Shown here in pieces: positions 17,853 through 25,552 of a DNA stretch of 26,567 nucleotides. A program made the position numbers and the translations under genes. This DNA comes from Saprolegnia diclina VS20. Its lineage: Eukaryota; Oomycota; Saprolegniomycetes; Saprolegniales; Saprolegniaceae. Position 1 is the first letter of the stretch; every line of letters begins with the position of its first letter. Location: assembly GCF_000281045.1 (NCBI RefSeq), contig NW_008246087.1, positions 146,999 to 173,565 on the forward strand, in the 5' to 3' direction. The notes beneath the pieces are model-generated. The model was not told the origin of the DNA, did not search any database, and was given only the letters and a program-made list of their open reading frames with translations.

Positions 17853-19358
17853 ATGAGCAAGCTACCTTGCGCAGTGCCGATGGCGATCGTCCAGCCCGGT
17901 GTCCTTCGGTACATCGTCCAGTGCTTGACCTCGACCAGGGACGTCTTGTCGCTGCTTCAGGCGCTGCCACGCGATGCACTCGATGCGTCGCTGGCGGCGC
18001 TTTGGACGCTCTTGTCGACACCCAGTGAGTACGAGGCCAAGCACTGGCCGCAGATCTGCATTGAAGACATCAATGGCCGATACGCACCCACCGTACTCGC
18101 CGCGCTCCCGGTGTTTCGCTCGATTCGCATCAACAATCTCGGTGATCTCGACTACGTCCTACAAGCTGCGAGCAGTAACGTCGACGACGCTCCGTTGGCG
18201 TCAGCAATTTTGCTCGCCGCCAAGTGGGGCCACAAGATCGCGATTTGTACCGTAGATCGGAGGCTCGATGGCTATTGTCTTGACGACCTCATCAACTTTT
18301 TCGGTCTTTGCACCGGCCTCGACGAAATTCTCGTGCACCCGGACGAGCTCGACCAAGCTTTTCTCGCAGCGGTCCTTCACGCGGCGCAGCACGCCACGCG
18401 GTTAGAGTTCTCATCGACCAAAGCGAGCGGGCTCGAGTGTGGCGACTGGCGACCGCTCCTTGCCGCGTGGCTTGCGTCCGGGCATGCCACGCACCTTGGT
18501 CTCGAGGCCATCTCGTTTGACGACAATGAAGGTTTGGCATATGCCATTGCCGCCGCGCCATCGCTCGATAGTCTCTCACTCGCCTACGCCAGCAGTGTGC
18601 TAAGAAGCTTCGTCCATGAAGCTGTGCCGCTGCCGCACCTAACGCAGCTACAATTGCATCTGGACGACAACGACGGCGACGATGTCTTCGCTGAGACGCT
18701 CTTGAGGGAGGGGATTGATGTCTCGGCACTTTGTGTCCTCAGTCTCGAGGCCGATTTCGAGTGGGACGGCACCTTTGTTCTGGAGCTGCTGCCTGATCTC
18801 TTGGCGCTGCAGGAGCTGTCGCTCACCGGCTGTTCACTCCAGTCGATGCCCCCTTTGCACGTGCCACGCCACCTCAAATTGCTCGAGCTGCAGGAATGCG
18901 ACATGGACGATGACGTGTGCTTGGAGCTCTTGGCGTGGGCGTCGCAGGCGCCATGCCTCACGACTCTCCGATTGGTCACGATCTCGACGCCGCGGACCAA
19001 CCCCGACCGCTTTGGTCGCTTTCTTCGCCAGTGGATCCGTAAAGGTGTCGGTCGCATCGAGATTGTGCACTGCGACTTGAACGAAAAGAGTGGATTCGCG
19101 ATTGCGTCGGCCCTTGGCAACACGCACCGATCGTCGAATCATTTTGTACTCAAGCTGGATGGTGACAACTTGAGTCTCCAGGTGTATTACTCGCTCTTGG
19201 AGGCGCTCGCGACGTGTAGTGGCGTCACTATCAAGGGAGGCTACTATTGCTTCGCCGAGCCCAGGGATCATGTCCAGATACAACGACGGGCGACGGAGCT
19301 TCGTTTGCGAATCGAAGCCAACAAGAGAGAGTACTTTAGCTTCACGAGTCCCTCGTGA
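17853..19358 (+). CDS. F-box-like/LRR protein, array copy H (full length)
   Basis: 501 residues from MSKLPCAVPMAIVQPGVLRY; the start equals the family start and is the natural one after the promoter motif. F-box-like region VLRYIVQCLTSTRDVLSLLQ with LPRDALDASLAAL. Then KWGHKIAIC, ECGDWRPLLAAWLASGHATH and LRRs (LDSLSLAYAS, LTQLQLHLDD, LCVLSLEAD, LQELSLTGCSL, LKLLELQECDM, LTTLRLVTIS, VGRIEIVHCDL), closing with EALATCSGVTIKG and a tail ending SFTSPS. It diverges more from D and F than those do from each other and shares ISTPRTN/DRFGRFLRQW with copy A, so A and H may form a subgroup. No inactivating change is seen. Confidence 0.87.
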   Translation: MSKLPCAVPMAIVQPGVLRYIVQCLTSTRDVLSLLQALPRDALDASLAALWTLLSTPSEYEAKHWPQICIEDINGRYAPTVLAALPVFRSIRINNLGDLDYVLQAASSNVDDAPLASAILLAAKWGHKIAICTVDRRLDGYCLDDLINFFGLCTGLDEILVHPDELDQAFLAAVLHAAQHATRLEFSSTKASGLECGDWRPLLAAWLASGHATHLGLEAISFDDNEGLAYAIAAAPSLDSLSLAYASSVLRSFVHEAVPLPHLTQLQLHLDDNDGDDVFAETLLREGIDVSALCVLSLEADFEWDGTFVLELLPDLLALQELSLTGCSLQSMPPLHVPRHLKLLELQECDMDDDVCLELLAWASQAPCLTTLRLVTISTPRTNPDRFGRFLRQWIRKGVGRIEIVHCDLNEKSGFAIASALGNTHRSSNHFVLKLDGDNLSLQVYYSLLEALATCSGVTIKGGYYCFAEPRDHVQIQRRATELRLRIEANKREYFSFTSPS

Positions 19359-19723
19359 TCAATACGCGAATACGATGACTAGCAGCAATCTCAAGTGCTC
19401 TCGTATAAAGAGGAGGTCTTATGAATCCCAGCTAGATGTGTGACATTGTGTCGGTGCGATGCAGACCTGTTGAAATGCGCTGAGCATATCCTGGACGCAT
19501 TTACGCGTGCCGAAGGACGGTAGCCATCGCCAGATCATTCGCAGCCCGGAATAAGCTTGAAGACATCGCTCAAAGTACTCTTAGGAAGTAGTGGTTATAC
19601 CCTTCGTATGCTACCTGTTGTGTCTGGCAACGATTGAACCTTGACCAAGTCTGTGCACTTCCTTCGCCCCTTTCGCCGATGCATCGAGATACAAAGCGGC
19701 GAGTGCTCCCAGCTCTGTGGCCC
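19359..19723. other. Intergenic spacer between copies H and I
   Basis: About 365 bases with nothing I can support as a gene, RNA or repeat. Confidence 0.5.
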
Positions 19724-19741
19724 GCAACGCGCCTCCAATCA
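19724..19741 (+). promoter_or_regulatory. Composite promoter element of copy I
   Basis: GCAACGCG-CCT-CCAATCA, 51 bp before the ATG at 19793. The E-box core is degraded, the CCAAT box intact, spacing unchanged. Confidence 0.55.
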
Positions 19742-19792
19742 CATTTCATCAAATCACCGTGAAACCTCAATTTGGCGTCGTCGTCCAAAGTC

Positions 19793-20472
19793 ATGACCAA
19801 GCGGCCTTGCGTGGTGTCAATCTCGATCGTCCAACCCGGTGTACTTGTTCACATGCCCAATGCCTGGACTTGCCCAACGACGTCCTCTCGCTGCTGGAGG
19901 CAGTGGCACGTCATGCACTCGACGCGCCATTGGCTGCCCTGCGGGCGCTCTTGGTGACGCCCGATGCGTTGGCCAACGGGCAGTGTCTGCGTCCAACACT
20001 TGGACCAATGCTATATAATGACTGTGCAGTCGAGCGATTTTTGCGGCGCAGCACGCCAAGCGCATGGAATTTGCGTCGTTTGGCAAGTACAGCTGCGGTG
20101 ATTGGCGCCCGCTTTTTGCCGATTGGCTCGCGTCCGGTCACGCGACGCACTCGACCATCTCGAACAATTCTCGTCCGACAACGACGATAGTTTTGGCCGA
20201 GCCATTGCAGCTGCGGCATCGCTCACGAGCCTCATAGTGACCGACGCTGACGGCGTCGTGCAAGGCGTGGTCAAAGCCGTCGTGCCGCTCCAGTGCGTCA
20301 CGGAGCTGCGACTCACCCTTCCCGAGGACGACGACATTTACCCCGAGCCGTTGATGCCCAACGTGATGGATCTCTCGGCGCTTCGTATCCTCGAGCTCCC
20401 CTCGCCGTGCTATTGGGACTGCACCTTTCTTCTGGCGCCCCTGCCGCGCCTCGTGGCGCTCGAAGAGCTATT
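19793..20472 (+). pseudogene. Array copy I, internally deleted and 3'-truncated
   Basis: It starts MTKRPCVVSISIVQPGVLVH, then changes frame (LPNDVLSLLEAVARHALDA, PLAALRALLVTPDAL). About 120 codons of the middle are missing, resuming at the AAQHAKRMEF / CGDWRPLFADWLASGHAT equivalent, which is itself split between frames. The last part is clean: DSFGRAIAAAASLTSLIV, CVTELRLTLPEDDDIYPEPL, LSALRILELP, LAPLPRLVALEEL. It then stops abruptly being family-like at about 20472 and runs in frame into the leader of copy J. The C-terminal ~170 codons are absent. Confidence 0.75.
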
Positions 20473-21400
20473 TCCGCCGCGGCCGCCATTTTTACCCCGA
20501 GCAGCAGCAAGCGGCCTTGCTTCGCGCCAATCTCGGGGCGTCCTCGTGCACATTGCGCATGGCTTGTCCTCAGCTCGCGACGTTCCCGCGCTGCTAAAGG
20601 CGCTGCCACTGGAGGCATGCACCGCGCCATTGGCGGCGCTTTAAACCCTCTTGTCGACACCGAATGCCTTGGCTGTCGAGCACTGGCCACATGTCTGCAT
20701 CGAAGAGATGGATCCACGCTACACAGCTTGCCGCGCTCCCAGCGTGTTCTTCCATTCGCATCAAGAAACTCGCCAAGCTCAACCACGTTTTGCGCGCCGC
20801 CAGCCCCGACGACAGCGCCGATGGCTCGTTCCATCCGACCTTTGCATTTGCCGCCAAGTGGGGCCATACGATTTAGTCTATTGCAGGTGTGTCGTGGTCG
20901 GACCAAATCGCCAACGACGAGCTCGCCCGTCTTCTTCGCCATTGCATCCGGCTTGACAGCATCGAGATCGAGTCGGTCCATTCCAATTAGCCTTTTCCGC
21001 AGGCGTCGCGAGTGCGATGCCGTACGTCACTCATGCACCTCGTTGCCATGAACGACAAGGCATTTATGTGGTTCTCTGTCGTTGAAAATTGGCTCACCTC
21101 TGGCCGCGCCAAGCAGCTCTGGCTCGAACGCTATCGACCGACCGACGACAACCGCTTGGCTCGGTCCATTGCTATGGCCACAGCGCTCACGAGCCTCGCG
21201 TTCTGGGATGCCGATGAAGTTCTCAAAGAACTGGTGCCATGCCATTGCCCAACATTGCGGAGCTCCGCATTGACGCACGAGATAGCGCGAGCATTGAGCG
21301 CTCGTATCCACCTTGATCGCGCCTCCGCGTCCTCTCCATCTCGGTCGACAACAAAGACGACTGCTCGTTTTGTCTGACCTTGCTGCAGCGCCTCGTGGCC
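20473..21400 (+). pseudogene. Array copy J, heavily decayed, 3'-truncated
   Basis: It begins with AAGCGGCCTTGC at the family start, but the ATG itself is lost (AGC AGC AAG in that register). GVLVHIAHGLSSARDVPALL and KALPLEACTAPLAAL end at a TAA at 20642-20644. After that, changing frames give EHWPHVCIEEMD, RIKKLAKLNHVLRAASP, FAAKWGHTI followed by TAG, ENWLTSGRAKQLWLERY and LARSIAMATALTSLAFWDAD. The last family-like trace is SFCLTLLQRLVA near 21390. At least four disruptions are visible. Its 3' limit lies at the same point of the gene as that of copy I, immediately before the promoter motif of copy K. Confidence 0.75.
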
Positions 21401-21421
21401 AAAGGCGTTGACCACAGACTC

Positions 21422-21470
21422 GCCACGTATGACCAATCAGATGCAAGCAAAAGCACTGATAATCCAATCA
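21422..21470 (+). promoter_or_regulatory. Composite element plus second CCAATCA box, copy K
   Basis: GCCACGTA-TGA-CCAATCA-GATGCAAGC at 21422-21448, and another CCAATCA at 21464-21470, 36 bp before the ATG at 21507. The paired arrangement resembles copies D and E. Confidence 0.65.
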
Positions 21471-21506
21471 AATCGTTTCATGCCGGAATGGCCAGAACGC
21501 TTTGTC

Positions 21507-23072
21507 ATGACTAAGCGCTCATGTCATGCGTCCATGTCGGTCGTCGATTCGGACGTCCTTATCGTCATCGTCCAGTACTTGGCGTCGCCCGATGACGTCG
21601 TCTCGCTGCTACAGGCGGTGCCACGTACCAAACTCGTCGCGCCATTGGTCGCGCTACAGACGCTCTTGACGACATCCTCAGCCTGGGAGTCCAAGAACTG
21701 GCCGCAACTCTGTATCGAAATGAAGGACGACCGCTACAGGCCGCTTATATGCGCCGCAGCACCAGCCTTTCCCTCCATTCGCATCGGGGATCTCCACATG
21801 CTGGGCAGCATGCTACCCGGCCCCAGCAACAGTCTAGACACTCAGCACGCAGCAATCATCGCGTTCGCCGCCGAGTGGGGCCACAAGATCGAGTCCATCG
21901 ACGTGACAGAATGGCTCGACGGTGGTTGCATTGACGTGCTAACGCACGTCCTCCATCTCTGCACGGGTCTCGCCTCGCTCACCATCAACGTCGACACCGA
22001 GGAAATCAACCCAAGCCATTTCGCGGCTGTGGTCCACGCGGCGTCGCACGCTCGGCGCATCGACGTCTGGACCATGGATGGAAGCCTGTCTCGTTGCGGC
22101 GACTGGCGGCCGATCTTTGGGTCGTGGCTGGCGTCGGGTCATGCGACGCACCTCGGACTTACTGACGCGTTTGCCGCCGATGACGATGATGATGACGACG
22201 ACGACGACGACCTCGAGGATTTCCAGGTCAAGAGATTCAACGACCCAAATGGATTTGCGCGGGCAATGACCGCTGCCACGTCGCTCACGAGCCTCAGGCT
22301 TGTGCGTTGTGACGTGCTTCTTCAAAGCCTCCTGGACACGGATGCGTCAATGCGCCACATCACGGCGCTGCATCTCGACACAAGTCGACGCGACGTGGTG
22401 GAGTGGCTTCTATCGACAAAGATCAACCTCTCGGGCCTCCGCGAGCTCGGCATCGGAAGCGACGCCCAAGACGACTACTCGTTTGTGCTGGCGCTGCTAC
22501 CACGCCTCGTGTCGCTCGAGAAGCTGTCGCTCGAGGGCTGTGCGCTGCGCAGTGTGCCCAATGCTTTGCCCGAGTCGCCGCGTCATTTGAAAGCATTGGC
22601 ACTCTCATTGTGTGTCGCGATGGATGACAGTACTGTTTTTCGTCTTCTCGATTGGGCTTCGCAGTCGCCGTGCCTCCAGTCCATCACGCTCGAACGCTGC
22701 ACTGCGGTGGGCCGTGACGCCACCCGCGTCGAGCGGCTCGTGCGCCAATGGATCGGCGCCAACGTCCGTGACGTCACGTTCGACTTGTGCGAATTCAACG
22801 CTGCGACGGTCAATGCGTTGGCCGCGGCACTCTACGGCACACGTCGGGCGCTTCCGTTTGATCTTCGCCTCAATTGTGACAAGCTACGTCTCACGTCGTT
22901 CGAAGTGCTGTTGGAGACACTCGCCACGTGCACGGGCGTCACGTTCTACGGACACGTGTCGATTTACATCAAGCAGCACATTCGCAACCACCTTCGGTCG
23001 TTGGCAACGATACTCGGTTTGCATTACGTGGACAACGGCATATCTCATTTTCGCCTCCGCAGTCGCGTCTAG
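21507..23072 (+). CDS. F-box-like/LRR protein with poly-Asp insert, array copy K
   Basis: 521 residues from MTKRSCHASMSVVDSDVLIV; upstream in-frame codons lie in the promoter. F-box-like region VLIVIVQYLASPDDVVSLLQ with VPRTKLVAPLVAL; then EWGHKIESIDV, RCGDWRPIFGSWLASGHATH and LRRs (LTSLRLVRCDV, ITALHLDTSR, LRELGIGSD, LEKLSLEGCALR, LKALALSLCVA, LQSITLERCTAV, VRDVTFDLCEF), ending TLATCTGVTFYG and a tail HFRLRSRV. Directly after ATHLGLTDAFAA it carries eleven consecutive aspartates (22179-22211, GAY codons) and an acidic/charged extension of about 12 further residues that no other copy has. The copy is otherwise intact and diverged enough to be old. Confidence 0.87.
   Translation: MTKRSCHASMSVVDSDVLIVIVQYLASPDDVVSLLQAVPRTKLVAPLVALQTLLTTSSAWESKNWPQLCIEMKDDRYRPLICAAAPAFPSIRIGDLHMLGSMLPGPSNSLDTQHAAIIAFAAEWGHKIESIDVTEWLDGGCIDVLTHVLHLCTGLASLTINVDTEEINPSHFAAVVHAASHARRIDVWTMDGSLSRCGDWRPIFGSWLASGHATHLGLTDAFAADDDDDDDDDDDLEDFQVKRFNDPNGFARAMTAATSLTSLRLVRCDVLLQSLLDTDASMRHITALHLDTSRRDVVEWLLSTKINLSGLRELGIGSDAQDDYSFVLALLPRLVSLEKLSLEGCALRSVPNALPESPRHLKALALSLCVAMDDSTVFRLLDWASQSPCLQSITLERCTAVGRDATRVERLVRQWIGANVRDVTFDLCEFNAATVNALAAALYGTRRALPFDLRLNCDKLRLTSFEVLLETLATCTGVTFYGHVSIYIKQHIRNHLRSLATILGLHYVDNGISHFRLRSRV
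22179..22211 (+). repeat. GAY trinucleotide run encoding eleven aspartates
   Basis: Eleven successive GAT/GAC codons inside copy K, between the CGDW region and the first clear LRR. The mixed codons show it is not a fresh perfect microsatellite, so the tract has persisted or is selected. Confidence 0.9.
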
Positions 23073-23388
23073 TCTTCCATCCCCGCGACTTGTACAATTG
23101 CATCTGGTAACTTCGTGGATATTACATCGAACCTTTCATCACGTTCATGTTTTAAATCGTATGGCCCCAGTTTGGTACGGCATTATTGTTAACGTTGGGG
23201 CGAGGTGGCATATAATCGGCGAGTACCCTTTAGGATGTAAGGAGAATGGGGCGAATGGATCGCTGTGGCTGCGAGAGGTGCATCCGCTGAACACGTGCCC
23301 CATGCAAATCATGCCGTTTGAAGGAGAGAACCAATCAGCATGCAGCACCGTTACCCTCTCCGGCCGCCATTTTTGCTTTGTCCCAATC
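23073..23388. other. Spacer with CACGTG and CCAATCA before fragment L
   Basis: Contains CACGTG at 23292-23297 and CCAATCA at 23331-23337 followed by GCATGCAGC, the familiar parts of the array promoter but 33 bp apart instead of 3. No gene is visible in this stretch. Confidence 0.5.
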
Positions 23389-23575
23389 ATGGTCTTGCTT
23401 CGCGTCAATCTCGGTCGGCGACCCCGATGTCCTTATGCACATTGCATATGGCTTGTCCTCAGCTCACGACGTTCCTGCGCTGCTAAAGGCGCTGCCACTG
23501 AAGCACACACCGCGCCATTGGCGGCGCTTCAAACCCTCTTGTCGACACCAAATGCCTTGGTCGTCGACCGTGGTC
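23389..23575 (+). pseudogene. Array fragment L, N-terminal end only
   Basis: SVGDPDVLMHIAYGLSSAHD then VPALLKALPL matches the F-box-like region and is very close to copy J, including the unusual SSA.DVPALLKALPL wording and the leader motif CGGCCGCCATTTTT. The ATG at 23389 is not in the family frame, a one-base loss follows KALPL, and homology ends at about 23575 (NALVV..). Everything after the first ~65 codons is missing. Confidence 0.75.
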
Positions 23576-23671
23576 GTATTGGACTACACACCACTTGATT
23601 TCTTGATACAAAGTGCATTGTTGGGCAGGTTCAAAGACGAGAAGAGTATATAAATGACAGGTTGCATTTGA

Positions 23672-25055
23672 TCAAATCGACTGGGGGCTGTGGATGCAGA
23701 CATGATGTTAGCTACCGCGCTCGACTCGTAGACCCGATGGTAATAGCTGTTGCGCTCGACTCGTACGCAAGTGCAGCTCGTTTGCCCACGCTTCAACTGG
23801 AGCCACTTGGTCGTAGGGCAGCAGTAATCCTTGAATCGAGACGCCCGTGCACGTGGCAAGCGCCTCCAAAAGCACCTCGTACCACTCATCGCGCAGCCTT
23901 TCGGTACTGCCACCAAAGTTGAGCTCAAACGGCGATGCCCGGTGCGCGTCACAGAGCGCGGCGGCAATGGCAATGACGCTCGGCTCGTTCAATTCGCACG
24001 ACTCGAGAGTGACAGATGTGACGCCGGCTGCGATCCATCGGCGAAGATAGCGGCCGAAAAGCACAGGCTTGGAGCTCACCGTGTCGCAGTTATTGAGCCA
24101 GATAGTCTCGAGGCGCGGCGACTGCGACGCCCAATCAAATAGATCCAGACACACGCCGTCATCGATGGTGCAGAATAGTAGCGTTAGCTTCCGCAAGCGG
24201 CACGGCGTGTGTCGCAAACTGGGCATGGGTTCGAGCATGCATCTGTCGAGCGTGAGCTCTTGCAGCTTGACGAGACGCGGCAGCAGCGTGAGAGCAAAGG
24301 AATAGTCGGCTTCAAAGTTGGCCGCGAGCGTCAGCACAGAAAGCGCCGAGACATCAACGAGCGTCGACACAAACGCTCTCGAGTTTGAGGTGCCTCGCGT
24401 GACCAGACGCCAGCCACGCACCGAGAAGAGGTCGCCAATCCCCGCAGTTGTACTCGGCTTCGTCTGGCGAGAATAGAGCAACGTGTTCGGCGTGTGTCGC
24501 AGCGTGGAGGACTGCTGCGAGAAACGAAGTGTCCTGCGCACCCGAAGGGTCCAGCCTGCCGACGGGGCGGGCGTAGATCGACACAAGGCCTGTGCAAAGT
24601 CGAATGATGCGCGTGAGCGCATCGACTTGATTGGCTTTTGGCCCCAGCGTGGCGTCAAAGGACGTGATTTTGTGGCCCCACTTGGTGGCGACGTCAATGG
24701 CTGCTGCGTGCGGGGCTCTCGCGGGCGCGCTGCTGGCGTCGCGTAGCTTGTCGCTGAGCTTGCCAAAATACTTGACGTGGACCGAGCAAAACGTCGGCAG
24801 CGCTGTAAGGACCGTCGGGATGGACGGACAATCGATGTCTTCAATGCACACGTGCGGCCAGTGCTCATCGTCCAAAGCATTGGGCGTCGCCACGAGCGTC
24901 CGGAGCGCGACCAATGGCGCGTCGAGCGCACGACGTGGCAGCGCCTCGAGCAGTGAGAGGACGTCCTTAGTCAAGGCCAAGCACTGGGCGATGTGGGCGA
25001 CGATGCCAGCGTGGTGGACGACCACCAACGGCGCTTTGCATGGCCGCTTGCTCAT
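23672..25055 (-). pseudogene. Array copy M, inverted, with a central deletion
   Basis: The only minus-strand member. It starts at 25055 with MSKRPCKAPLVVVHHAGIVA, then LLEALPRRALDAPLVAL, KWGHKITSF and NCGDWRPLLGAWLASGHARH. After HLKLES (about 24380) roughly 70 codons are absent, and the frame changes to the part equal to FVTNLIDLSALQ (here FVSTLVDVSALSVLTL). That frame continues through LPRLVKLQELTLDRCMLE, FDWASQSPRLETIWLNNC, LRRWIAAGVTSVTLESCEL and EALATCTGVSIQG to TAA at 23710-23708. Twelve codons further the same frame gives IHSPQSI and TGA, resembling the normal family ending. The N-terminal 226 residues could still be made as a truncated protein. Confidence 0.8.
23709..23765. repeat. Imperfect 22-bp direct repeat, period 35
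   Basis: TAGCTACCGCGCTCGACTCG(TA) at 23709-23730 and TAGCTGTTGCGCTCGACTCG(TA) at 23744-23765 differ at three adjacent positions. They fall in the C-terminal tail of copy M, where a 35-bp duplication would have shifted the reading frame. Confidence 0.6.
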
Positions 25056-25120
25056 GGGAAATGGCGGCCTGCAACTTCAAAAATGATTTGACTGGATAGA
25101 ATGCAACACATTCTGCATTC

Positions 25121-25140
25121 TGATTGGAGGTATACGTGGC
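25121..25140 (-). promoter_or_regulatory. Composite promoter element of copy M (minus strand)
   Basis: On the minus strand GCCACGTA, five bases, CCAATCA, then GAATGCAG, 66 bp before the ATG at 25055. It is the family motif with the spacer two bases longer. A related CCAGTCAAATCATTTTTGA follows nearer the start. Confidence 0.6.
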
Positions 25141-25188
25141 AGTATCGTCGTCACCAAAGACAACGAGCTAGTGTAGGTGTTGTGCGAG

Positions 25189-25541
25189 TGACAATGGATC
25201 TTGTGCGAGTGCAATGGATCGCTGCCGAGGTCCGCGCCGTCACCTTCAACGTGTGCGGCTTTGACGATTTGGCCAGCATTGCTATTGCCACGGCACTCTA
25301 TGGCACGCATCGGTCGATGTCGTTGGATATGTGGATCGATTGCACTGATCTCGACGTTGAGCCGTACAATGGGCTTCTCGACGCCCTCGCAACATGCAAA
25401 GGCGTCCATGTTCGCGGTAACTTTGCCCTCCGTGTCGTACCCGACGATCGCGTCCACATTCGGGCTTTGACAACCGCACTTTGTCTCCGACTCGAGAACG
25501 ACGAAGGGGCCTCTCGCTTTCGCATCCCCAGTCCGCCATAG
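25189..25541 (+). pseudogene. C-terminal array fragment N, plus strand
   Basis: The frame WIAAEVRAVTFNVCGFDDLA, SIAIATALYGTHRSMSLDM, LLDALATCKGVHVRG, then RFRIPSPP and TAG at 25539-25541 corresponds to the last ~115 residues of the family and is closest in wording to copy K (WIGANVRDVTFDLCEFN). The frame is clean to its natural stop and is open from an ATG at 25101 or 25192, but the N-terminal ~400 residues are absent. It lies head to head with copy M, beside M's promoter motif. AATAAA occurs six bases after the stop (25547-25552). A short LRR-only protein is possible but a truncated relic is likelier. Confidence 0.7.
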
Positions 25542-25552
25542 CGACAAATAAA

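Noticed and set aside
20313-20981. 222-codon minus-strand open frame
   Set aside because: Antisense to copies I and J; its sequence is a reverse reading of recognisable family codons.
24300-24400. Intron or alternative splicing in copy M between HLKLES and FVSTL
   Set aside because: Missing family sequence (about 70 codons) is absent from the DNA rather than interrupted, so it is a deletion.
6094-25541. Bacterial-type system, CRISPR array or operon reading of the repeated units
   Set aside because: Units are about 1.5-2 kb genes with their own CCAAT-type promoters; there are no short direct repeats with spacers and no ribosome-binding sites.
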